Assembly: GCA_945643825.1 (NCBI GenBank)
Contig: CALZEZ010000128.1
Location: 1-5,143, forward strand
Length of the DNA: 5,143 bases
Direction: 5' to 3'
Source: an uncultured Lachnospiraceae bacterium
Lineage (GTDB): Bacteria > Bacillota > Clostridia > Lachnospirales > Lachnospiraceae
How positions within the stretch are numbered: the stretch's first letter is position 1; each line of letters begins with the position of its first letter. Shown in pieces: positions 1-5,143 of the stretch. A model generated the notes under the pieces. It was not told where the DNA came from, made no database searches, and worked only from the letters and a program-made list of their open reading frames with translations. Made by a program: the position numbers and the translations under genes.

Positions 1-525
1 AATTAATACCGCCTTCACCTTATCCGTCAGCATCTCCTCAAAGGCTTCAAAGTTAATCTGAAAGTCTGCTGTGTTCGCAGGAACAATTTTAAGACTTGCA
101 CCGCTTAGATTAATATAAGGATTATATTCCGGAAAGAACGGCGCGAAGGTGAGCACCTCATCCCCAGCCTGTGCCACGCAGCGCACTGCATGTGCAATCG
201 CTCCGGCTGCACCACTGGTCATAAAGATATGATTCCCGGTGTAGTTCATATCAAATCGTTTATTCAGAGATGCCGCAACCTTTTCTCTGACCTCCGGAAT
301 TCCAAAGCTCTGGCTGTAGCCGTGAAGCTCCATCGGGTTTTTCTCCGAAAGCATCGCGATCATCGTCTGCGTCACCTGCTCCGGTACCGGTACGCTCGGG
401 TTGCCGAGACTATAATCAAAGACATTCTCGTAGCCGATTTCCTTTCCTCTTGCCGTTGCAGCCTCCGAAAGCTGTCGGATCACTGATTTTGCACCTAACA
501 TTTCCTTATACTGTTGTACTACCAT
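1..525 (-). CDS. Class I/II PLP-dependent aminotransferase (3' partial, first 175 codons)
   Basis: N-terminal 175 residues of an aminotransferase of fold type I, open to the window edge. Translation begins MVVQQYKEMLGAKSV. Family landmarks: SLGNPS (39-44) near the start of the large domain, HGYSQSFG (68-75) with the Tyr70 position that typically contacts PLP from the partner subunit, TSGAAGAI (103-110) as the cofactor phosphate-binding turn, and FFPEYNPY (130-137) in the region that stacks on the PLP ring. The catalytic Schiff-base lysine and the C-terminal arginine would lie beyond the window, so substrate cannot be judged. Closest type appears to be the AspB-like aspartate/aromatic/alanine group; histidinol-phosphate aminotransferase is a less likely alternative. 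It begins 34 bases after the glpK stop on the same strand with a good Shine-Dalgarno and no visible terminator between, so read-through from the glycerol operon is likely. A functional link to glycerol is not evident. Confidence 0.85.
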   Translation of the reverse strand, partial: MVVQQYKEMLGAKSVIRQLSEAATARGKEIGYENVFDYSLGNPSVPVPEQVTQTMIAMLSEKNPMELHGYSQSFGIPEVREKVAASLNKRFDMNYTGNHIFMTSGAAGAIAHAVRCVAQAGDEVLTFAPFFPEYNPYINLSGASLKIVPANTADFQINFEAFEEMLTDKVKAVLI

Positions 526-559
526 GTTGTTTTCTTCCTTTCCGCAATGCTGTCATTTT
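526..559 (-). promoter_or_regulatory. glpK-aminotransferase intergenic gap with Shine-Dalgarno
   Basis: This 34-base gap is the longest non-coding stretch in the window. On the minus strand it contains GGAAAGGAAG, a good Shine-Dalgarno ending eight bases before the ATG at 525. I see no GC-rich hairpin followed by a T run and no convincing -35/-10 pair, so the aminotransferase is probably the fifth gene of the same transcript. Confidence 0.6.
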
Positions 560-2059
560 CTATTCTGTATCATCCGCATAGGCTAGTGAACAACGCACTG
601 CCCGTTTCCAGCCCTTTAGCAGATCTCTTCTGGTGTCCTCCTCCATGGAAGGCTCAAAGGTACGACCAAGCTGCCAGTTTTCGCGAATCTCATCCTCATC
701 CTTCCAGTAACCAACTGCAAGACCCGCCAGATAGGCAGCTCCAAGCGCGGTCGTCTCGATGCACTTGGGTCTTCGCACTGTGGCACTCAGAAGATCTGAC
801 TGGAACTTCATGAGGAAGTTATTGGCACTGGCACCACCATCCACCTTGAGATCCTTGACGGTAAGTCCGGTATCCTCCTCCATCGCCTTTAATACATCAT
901 AGGTCTGGTAGGCAATTGACTCTAAGGTTGCGCGGATGAAGTGCTCCTTTTTACAGCCTCTTGTGACACCGACCACCATTCCTCTGGCGTAAGGATTCCA
1001 GTAGGGTGCTCCCAACCCGGCAAAAGCCGGAACAATATAGACACCATTGGTATCCGAAACCTCGTCCGCATATTCCTCGGACTGGGATGCGGTTCTTATC
1101 ATACGCATGCCGTCGCGAAGCCACTGAATCGAAGCTCCTGCCACAAACACACTGCCCTCTAAGGCATAGTTTATCTTGTCCGGCGTGCTCGCCGCAATCG
1201 TCGTGAGCAGGCCGTTTTTTGATTGCATCGGTTTCTCCCCGGTGTTCATGAGCAAAAAGCAGCCGGTTCCATATGTATTCTTGACTTCGCCTGCTTCAAA
1301 GCAGCACTGGCCAAACAGCGCCGCCTGCTGGTCACCAGCCGCTGCCGCAATCGGAATACGCCCGCCAAGCACCGGGAAATCCGTATATCCATAGACACAG
1401 CTTGACGGCTTCACCTCGGGAAGCATACATTCCGGGATTTCAAATCGCTCCAGGATTTCCTGATCCCAGCATCGATTATAGATGTCAAACAGCATCGTCC
1501 GGGAGGCATTCGTGTAATCCGTCACATGGACAGCCCCTCCGGTCAGCTTATAGATGAGCCAGGTATCCACGGTGCCAAACAAAAGCTCGCCGCGCTCGGC
1601 GCGCTCTCTCGCCCCCTCTACATGCTCTAGGATCCAGGCGATCTTGCTTGCCGAGAAGTAAGCATCCGGGATAAGTCCGGTCTTTGCACGAATCACTTCA
1701 TCGAAGCCGTCCTCTTTGAGCTTCTCGATATCCTCCGCTGTGCGCCTACACTGCCAGACAATCGCATGATAGATCGGCTGTCCGGTCTCCTTATCCCAGA
1801 TAATGGTTGTCTCGCGCTGGTTCGTGATACCGATTGCCGCGATATCCACCGGCTTTGCGTTGGCAAGCGCCATCGCCTCCATTGCAACCGCAAGCTGTGA
1901 TGACCAGATTTCAAGTGCATTCTGTTCCACCCAGCCGGGCTGCGGATACAGCTGGTCAAACTCCTTCTGCGCCATGCTGCGGATCTTACCGGATTTGTCA
2001 AATAAAATACACCGGGAGCTCGTCGTCCCCTGATCCAATGCCATAATATATTTTTTCAT
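560..2059 (-). CDS. glpK: Glycerol kinase GlpK
   Basis: ATP-dependent phosphorylation of glycerol to sn-glycerol-3-phosphate, trapping it in the cytoplasm and feeding the adjacent dehydrogenase genes. The 499 residues match the usual family length of about 500. The N-terminal phosphate-binding loop is DQGTTSSR (9-16). Glycerol-site residues are Arg82-Glu83, Tyr134 and catalytic Asp243 in AGDQQAALFGQ (241-251). FGGY signature 1 is at 134-146 and signature 2 at 360-380; the C-terminal ATPase segment VDGGASANN is at 406-414. The ATG at 2059 is favoured over Met6 because homologues typically begin MKKYIMALDQG. The loop at 223-237, where many Firmicutes GlpKs carry a histidine phosphorylated by PTS HPr, has no histidine. 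The C-terminal region matching the E. coli IIAGlc-binding segment (around 469-481) is also different. Both suggest it escapes classical PTS control. It follows the DUF1667 gene after seven bases. Confidence 0.97.
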   Translation of the reverse strand: MKKYIMALDQGTTSSRCILFDKSGKIRSMAQKEFDQLYPQPGWVEQNALEIWSSQLAVAMEAMALANAKPVDIAAIGITNQRETTIIWDKETGQPIYHAIVWQCRRTAEDIEKLKEDGFDEVIRAKTGLIPDAYFSASKIAWILEHVEGARERAERGELLFGTVDTWLIYKLTGGAVHVTDYTNASRTMLFDIYNRCWDQEILERFEIPECMLPEVKPSSCVYGYTDFPVLGGRIPIAAAAGDQQAALFGQCCFEAGEVKNTYGTGCFLLMNTGEKPMQSKNGLLTTIAASTPDKINYALEGSVFVAGASIQWLRDGMRMIRTASQSEEYADEVSDTNGVYIVPAFAGLGAPYWNPYARGMVVGVTRGCKKEHFIRATLESIAYQTYDVLKAMEEDTGLTVKDLKVDGGASANNFLMKFQSDLLSATVRRPKCIETTALGAAYLAGLAVGYWKDEDEIRENWQLGRTFEPSMEEDTRRDLLKGWKRAVRCSLAYADDTE

Positions 2060-2080
2060 TTTTTACTTACCCTCTCTCTA
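2060..2080 (-). promoter_or_regulatory. Shine-Dalgarno for glpK overlapping the DUF1667 stop
   Basis: On the minus strand a purine run, AGAGAGAGGG, covers the final codons of the DUF1667 gene. It is followed by the TAA stop and then the ATG ten bases after the run. The match to the consensus is moderate but is the only candidate for the glpK start at 2059. Its position inside the upstream gene suggests coupled translation. Confidence 0.6.
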
Positions 2081-2438
2081 CTGTTTTGGTTGCAATCACA
2101 TCAATACCGGTCGAGCATATATCTGCTGCCACCACATCCCCCATGTGAACCGGTGCAGAAACGACTATGTCCCTTAATGCACGAGTGCAATCAAAAATTT
2201 TATCCTTCGGAATCGCTGTCCTTGTTTTGACCGAAACCACAGGAAGCTCGCCACCCTCTACCTTTACCAGACTCGTGACGATTCTTCTGGGGTCGGTCAG
2301 CTCCCCGGTCACATATTCAGCGCCGCGTGGACAAGTGTTTCCTGTAATGCTTTTGATCTGACCCTCGTCATGTTCCACTGTTATATTACAGCCAAGCGGA
2401 CATCCAATGCAAACAAATTCTCTTGTCGAAATACTCAT
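2067..2438 (-). CDS. DUF1667 family protein, putative Fe-S subunit
   Basis: A 123-residue protein of the uncharacterised DUF1667 family, known for conserved cysteine pairs. Near the N-terminus it carries Cys10-x2-Cys13-Pro-x2-Gly-Cys17, then Cys36-Pro-Arg-Gly. Spacing and surroundings (C-x2-C-x3-C, about 18 residues, C-x-R-G) resemble the [4Fe-4S] domain at the start of molybdopterin oxidoreductases, so a four-cysteine cluster is a reasonable inference. Cys84 and Cys108 are further cysteines outside that pattern. The C-terminal half (about 50-123) has no motif I recognise. There is no signal peptide or membrane segment. Its ATG overlaps the TGA of the flavoprotein gene by four bases (ATGA), and a strong purine-rich Shine-Dalgarno lies just upstream, implying coupled and near-stoichiometric synthesis. 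Inferred role: small Fe-S subunit or electron relay for the two flavoproteins. The family call is firm; the function is not established here. Confidence 0.85.
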   Translation of the reverse strand: MSISTREFVCIGCPLGCNITVEHDEGQIKSITGNTCPRGAEYVTGELTDPRRIVTSLVKVEGGELPVVSVKTRTAIPKDKIFDCTRALRDIVVSAPVHMGDVVAADICSTGIDVIATKTVERG

Positions 2439-3721
2439 CGTCCTTCCCCCTGTTTCGCCTCACGAATCTCAATCACAAGCTCCTCAAGCTCCGGTATCAG
2501 GCTAAGCTGCTTCTTGGTGAGAATCACCTGCTCCATCTCCCCGGGTGCAAACACCTTCTTCTTCCGGTTTATAAGCTCCTGCCCGCCTGCGGATACGACA
2601 ACCGCTGCATCCTGATAGACATTTCCCACACGGAAGCGCACAAGCTGTTTCTCCTCCATCCGGGATAAATCAAGCATCGCCGGAACGGTATAGCGCACAC
2701 CATTTACTGCCCGGATCGATATCGTCCTGTCAGGCCGTGCGAGTCCTTCTGTCAGGAACTGAGCAGCTTTTCTGCCGGCAAGCGCCGACTCCTCGGACAC
2801 ATAGTCCACAAGATCATGTACATGCAAGACATTGCCGCAGGCAAAGACACCCTCTATGTTCGTCTCAAGGCTCTCATTGACAAGTGGTCCGTTGGTAACC
2901 GGATTCATCGCAACGCCTAGCGCTGTCGATAACTCATTTTCCGGAATCAGTCCGCAGGAGAGAAGCAGGGTATCACACGCAATCTCCTCCTCGGTTCCCG
3001 GAATCGGCTTTAATTTCTCGTCCACCTGTGCCAGCGTAACACTCTCGACTCGTTCCTTTCCCTTGATATCCACTACGGTATGACTTAGCTTAAGCGGTAT
3101 GCCAAAATCGTCCAGACACTGCACAATATTTCTCTTAAGGCCACCGGAATATGGCATTAGCTCGGCTACCACCTTGACTTTTGCTCCCTCCAGGGTCATC
3201 CGCCTTGCCATGATCAGGCCGATATCTCCAGATCCTAAAATCACAACCTCTTTGCCCGGCATGCGGCCTTCGATATTGACATAACGCTGCGCCGTCCCCG
3301 CCGAGTAGATTCCCGCCGGACGGTATCCCGGAATGTTGAGCGCACCTCGGGAACGCTCCCTGCAGCCCATGGCCAGTATCACAGCCTTTGCCTCAATCGT
3401 ATAAAGTCCTTTTTGCTTATTCATGACGGTAACAAGCTTTCTGTCATCCGACAGAGCAAGATCCACTACCATTGTGCCACACTCGCACGGAATCGAAAGC
3501 TCTTTTGCCTTTTCGATGTATCTTCCGGCGTATTCGGGGCCGGTGAGCTCCTCCTTAAAGGTGTGAAGTCCAAAGCCATTGTGAATACACTGGTTTAAGA
3601 TTCCTCCAAGAACTGCATCTCTCTCTATGACGAGCAGATCATCCACGCCGGCCTCTTTTGCAGCGATTGCTGCGGCGAGTCCCGCCGGCCCACCGCCAAT
3701 AATGATTAAATCCTTTTTCAT
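2435..3721 (-). CDS. FAD/NAD-dependent oxidoreductase, electron-transfer partner of the GlpA-like dehydrogenase
   Basis: A 428-residue flavoprotein of the pyridine nucleotide-disulfide oxidoreductase fold. The FAD site is GGGPAG (9-14) with acidic Glu33 ending the second strand. An ILAMG block (115-119) follows. A second Rossmann motif, GSGDIG (163-168), should bind the pyridine nucleotide; its second strand ends in Glu187, which favours NAD over NADP. The FAD-closing segment GVFACGN is at 291-297. The stretch GGILNQCIHNGFG (39-51) replaces the redox CxxC of thioredoxin reductases, so disulfide reduction is unlikely. Relatives include the Pyr_redox-type subunits of opine oxidase and hydrogen cyanide synthase, but this copy has no BFD domain of its own. 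It starts six bases after the upstream stop and its TGA overlaps the next ATG, so the proteins are probably co-translated. Inferred role: passing electrons from glycerol-3-phosphate oxidation to NAD. Fold is clear; the electron acceptor is unproven. Confidence 0.87.
   Translation of the reverse strand: MKKDLIIIGGGPAGLAAAIAAKEAGVDDLLVIERDAVLGGILNQCIHNGFGLHTFKEELTGPEYAGRYIEKAKELSIPCECGTMVVDLALSDDRKLVTVMNKQKGLYTIEAKAVILAMGCRERSRGALNIPGYRPAGIYSAGTAQRYVNIEGRMPGKEVVILGSGDIGLIMARRMTLEGAKVKVVAELMPYSGGLKRNIVQCLDDFGIPLKLSHTVVDIKGKERVESVTLAQVDEKLKPIPGTEEEIACDTLLLSCGLIPENELSTALGVAMNPVTNGPLVNESLETNIEGVFACGNVLHVHDLVDYVSEESALAGRKAAQFLTEGLARPDRTISIRAVNGVRYTVPAMLDLSRMEEKQLVRFRVGNVYQDAAVVVSAGGQELINRKKKVFAPGEMEQVILTKKQLSLIPELEELVIEIREAKQGEGR
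2439..2452 (-). promoter_or_regulatory. Strong Shine-Dalgarno for the DUF1667 gene, inside the flavoprotein reading frame
   Basis: Reading on the minus strand, AGGGGGAAGGACG stands directly before the ATG at 2438. The AGGGGG core ends about seven bases from the start. It lies within the last codons of the upstream flavoprotein, whose TGA overlaps the ATG. Together they fix this start and point to translational coupling. Confidence 0.75.
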
Positions 3722-3741
3722 ATGGTACTACGCCTTTCCCA
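3722..3741 (-). promoter_or_regulatory. Shine-Dalgarno for the FAD/NAD oxidoreductase gene
   Basis: On the minus strand GGGAAAGG, within the last codons of the GlpA-like gene, lies 11 bases before the ATG at 3721. The TAG stop falls between the two. The spacing is slightly long, but the site supports this start. Confidence 0.6.
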
Positions 3742-5143
3742 TTTCTTTTATGAAGCCGGTGATAAATTCCGATCCCGGTTCGTTCTTTGCGATCTCGCTG
3801 ATATCCTTTCCAAGCTCCCTTGCCAGAATCTCTACCTGCTTCGGGGAGCAGAAGCCTGCCTGACACCTTCCCATTCCAGCTCTGGTGCGGCGCTTGATGC
3901 CGTCCAGTGTCGTTGCCCCAAGCGGTCTGTGAATCGCATCGAGAATCTCTCCCTCGGTCACAAGCTCACAGCGGCAAACCACATTTGCATAGAGGGGATT
4001 GCTCTTAATGAGCTCCTCGCGCTCTTTGGTGCTTGCCAGCGCCATGTTTGGAATTCCTTTTCTCTTCCCGATAAAGCTTTCCTTCTGTTTCGGCTGTAAT
4101 CTATCCACAACAAGCCCCGCAATGTATCTGCCGATCGCAGGTGCGCACGTAAGTCCAGGTGATTCGATGCCCGCTGCATCAAAAAAGCCAGGTGCGTCCG
4201 CAGGCTCACCAAGGACAAAGTCGCCCTTACTCTCATGTGCACGGATTCCCGCAAAGGAGGTGATCACCTGGCGTGCAGGAAGATTTTCTACACTTAAGGA
4301 AGCCTTCTTTAGAAGCTCTTCAATCCCTGCACTTGTCGTGTTCACCGCCTCCGGATCATCGATATCGATTGCTGTGGGACCGGTTAAGAGATTGCCGTGT
4401 ACCGTCGGTGTGACAAGTACTCCCTTTCCATATATGGTGGGAAGCTGGAATATCGTGTGCTTCACAAAATCTCCCACCTTCTTATCCATCAGACAGTATT
4501 CGCCTTTTCTCGGAATAATCTGAAGCTTATCCCCGCTGACGAGGTTATGGAACACATCGGCATAGACACCGGCCGCATTCACGACAGTTTTCGTTAAAAT
4601 GCTTCCCTTATTGGTTTCTATCTGATAGCCGTCCTGCGTCCTCGTGAGCCCGGATACCCGGGTGCCAAACCGAAACTCCACACCATTGACGTTTGCATTC
4701 TCCGCCAGTGCGATCGTAAGGCCAAATGGGCAGACGATGCCGCTTGTCGGAGCATAGAGTGCGGCTACAGCCTTTTTAGAAATATTGGGTTCGAGTTGCC
4801 GCAGCCGGTCTCTTTCCACGATTTCCAGTCCTTCAACTCCATTCTCAATGCCCTGCTTATACAGCTTCTCAAGGGCAGGGCGGTCGTTTTCATCAAACAT
4901 GACAACGAGCGCTTCGTTTCTCTTATAGGAAAAATCAAGCTCCTTTGACAGCTCCTCCATCATGCGGCTTCCCTCGACATTGAGCTTTGCCTTCAGACTG
5001 CCCGGCTTTGCATCAAAGCCCGCATGCACAATGGCACTGTTTGCCTTGGAAGTACCCTCACACACGTCGGAAGCCCTCTCCAGCACCGTCACCTTCAACT
5101 CATAACGGGACAGTTCCCTGGCAACTGAACACCCTGTCACTCC
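3728..5143 (-). CDS. GlpA/LhgO-type FAD-dependent glycerol-3-phosphate dehydrogenase with C-terminal BFD-like [2Fe-2S] domain (5' partial)
   Basis: Probable oxidation of sn-glycerol-3-phosphate to dihydroxyacetone phosphate. Numbering here starts from the GTG at 5140. The window edge reads Gly-Val-Thr-Gly, the tail of a GxGxxG FAD-binding loop, followed by a beta strand ending in the acidic Glu21. That GTG is therefore an internal valine; the true start lies upstream, probably only about 10 residues away. A DAO-type oxidoreductase domain fills residues 1 to about 345, with a KANSAIVHAGFD block (32-43), NAAGVYAD (188-195), PRKGEY (210-215) and AGIR (297-300). The C-terminal BFD-like domain carries Cys389-x-Cys391 and Cys426-x4-Cys431, four expected [2Fe-2S] ligands. 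No membrane segment is apparent, so it is probably cytoplasmic. It stops with TAG six bases before the next gene. L-2-hydroxyglutarate oxidase (LhgO) is the main alternative by fold; adjacent glpK favours glycerol-3-phosphate. The fold is secure, the substrate inferred. Confidence 0.88.
   Translation of the reverse strand, partial: GVTGCSVARELSRYELKVTVLERASDVCEGTSKANSAIVHAGFDAKPGSLKAKLNVEGSRMMEELSKELDFSYKRNEALVVMFDENDRPALEKLYKQGIENGVEGLEIVERDRLRQLEPNISKKAVAALYAPTSGIVCPFGLTIALAENANVNGVEFRFGTRVSGLTRTQDGYQIETNKGSILTKTVVNAAGVYADVFHNLVSGDKLQIIPRKGEYCLMDKKVGDFVKHTIFQLPTIYGKGVLVTPTVHGNLLTGPTAIDIDDPEAVNTTSAGIEELLKKASLSVENLPARQVITSFAGIRAHESKGDFVLGEPADAPGFFDAAGIESPGLTCAPAIGRYIAGLVVDRLQPKQKESFIGKRKGIPNMALASTKEREELIKSNPLYANVVCRCELVTEGEILDAIHRPLGATTLDGIKRRTRAGMGRCQAGFCSPKQVEILARELGKDISEIAKNEPGSEFITGFIKEMGKA

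Larger units (their letters stand above)
1..5143 (-). other. Glycerol/glycerol-3-phosphate utilisation operon (open at both ends)
   Basis: Five co-directional genes are separated by 6, -4, 7 and 34 bases, which indicates a single transcript. Its promoter must lie beyond the high-coordinate edge, and its end beyond the low-coordinate edge. Glycerol kinase and a GlpA-like dehydrogenase identify the pathway. No transporter (glpF), membrane anchor (glpC) or regulator (glpP, glpR) is inside the window. Confidence 0.8.

Noticed and set aside
563..600. Possible minus-strand promoter near the glpK end (TTGTTC, then GATACA about 16 bases later)
   Set aside because: Each box matches only about three of six consensus positions, and it lies in coding sequence; not better than chance.
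514..813. Plus-strand open frame of 99 codons crossing the glpK end
   Set aside because: It is antisense to glpK and the start of the aminotransferase, with no family motif; a shadow frame.
1581..1622. GC-rich repeated cgcgctc units inside glpK
   Set aside because: They simply encode the Arg/Glu/Ala-rich segment RERAERGE and show no stem followed by a T run.
3439..3486. Cys79-Glu-Cys81 in the FAD/NAD oxidoreductase as a possible redox pair
   Set aside because: It is not at the usual CxxC redox position of this fold and there is no supporting motif, so I do not claim a disulfide centre.
3999..4523. Plus-strand open frame of 174 codons
   Set aside because: It lies wholly antisense to the well-supported GlpA-like gene and shows no recognisable family motif.
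5138..5140. GTG as the start codon of the GlpA-like gene
   Set aside because: It encodes the valine of a Gly-Val-Thr-Gly FAD loop, the preceding codon GGA is in frame, and the first beta strand would be missing. The gene continues past the edge.

Overview
All five genes in this window lie on the minus strand, head to tail and almost without gaps, so transcription runs from high to low coordinates. The content is a glycerol catabolism operon. It reads like a low-to-mid-GC Gram-positive anaerobe of the Clostridia, plausibly a Lachnospiraceae-type organism. That placement rests on the gene set (GlpA-like flavoprotein, NAD/FAD oxidoreductase, DUF1667 protein, GlpK), the purine-rich Shine-Dalgarno sequences and the tight packing; it is inference, not a taxonomic measurement.

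Layout in transcription order: (1) 5143-3728, a GlpA/LhgO-type FAD-dependent dehydrogenase with a C-terminal BFD-like [2Fe-2S] domain. Its first few residues lie beyond the window edge. (2) 3721-2435, a two-dinucleotide-domain FAD/NAD oxidoreductase. (3) 2438-2067, a 123-residue DUF1667 protein with four cysteines in a [4Fe-4S]-like pattern, overlapping gene 2 by an ATGA. (4) 2059-560, glycerol kinase GlpK, complete. (5) 525-1, the first 175 codons of a class I/II PLP-dependent aminotransferase that runs off the window.

Proposed working model (inference): GlpK phosphorylates glycerol to sn-glycerol-3-phosphate. The GlpA-like protein oxidises this to dihydroxyacetone phosphate, and electrons pass from its FAD and [2Fe-2S] centre, perhaps through the DUF1667 Fe-S protein, to the second flavoprotein and on to NAD. 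This would be a soluble three-part dehydrogenase standing in for the membrane-linked GlpABC of enterobacteria. No glpC, glpF or glpP/glpR is visible, and the operon promoter must lie upstream of the window.

There is no gene-free stretch over 300 bases; the longest gap is 34 bases. I saw no RNA gene, mobile element, CRISPR array, convincing terminator or internal promoter. Plus-strand reading frames are antisense shadows. The most interesting part is the poorly characterised trio of genes 1-3, especially the DUF1667 protein. It is a known conserved arrangement rather than a wholly new system, but its biochemistry is open.
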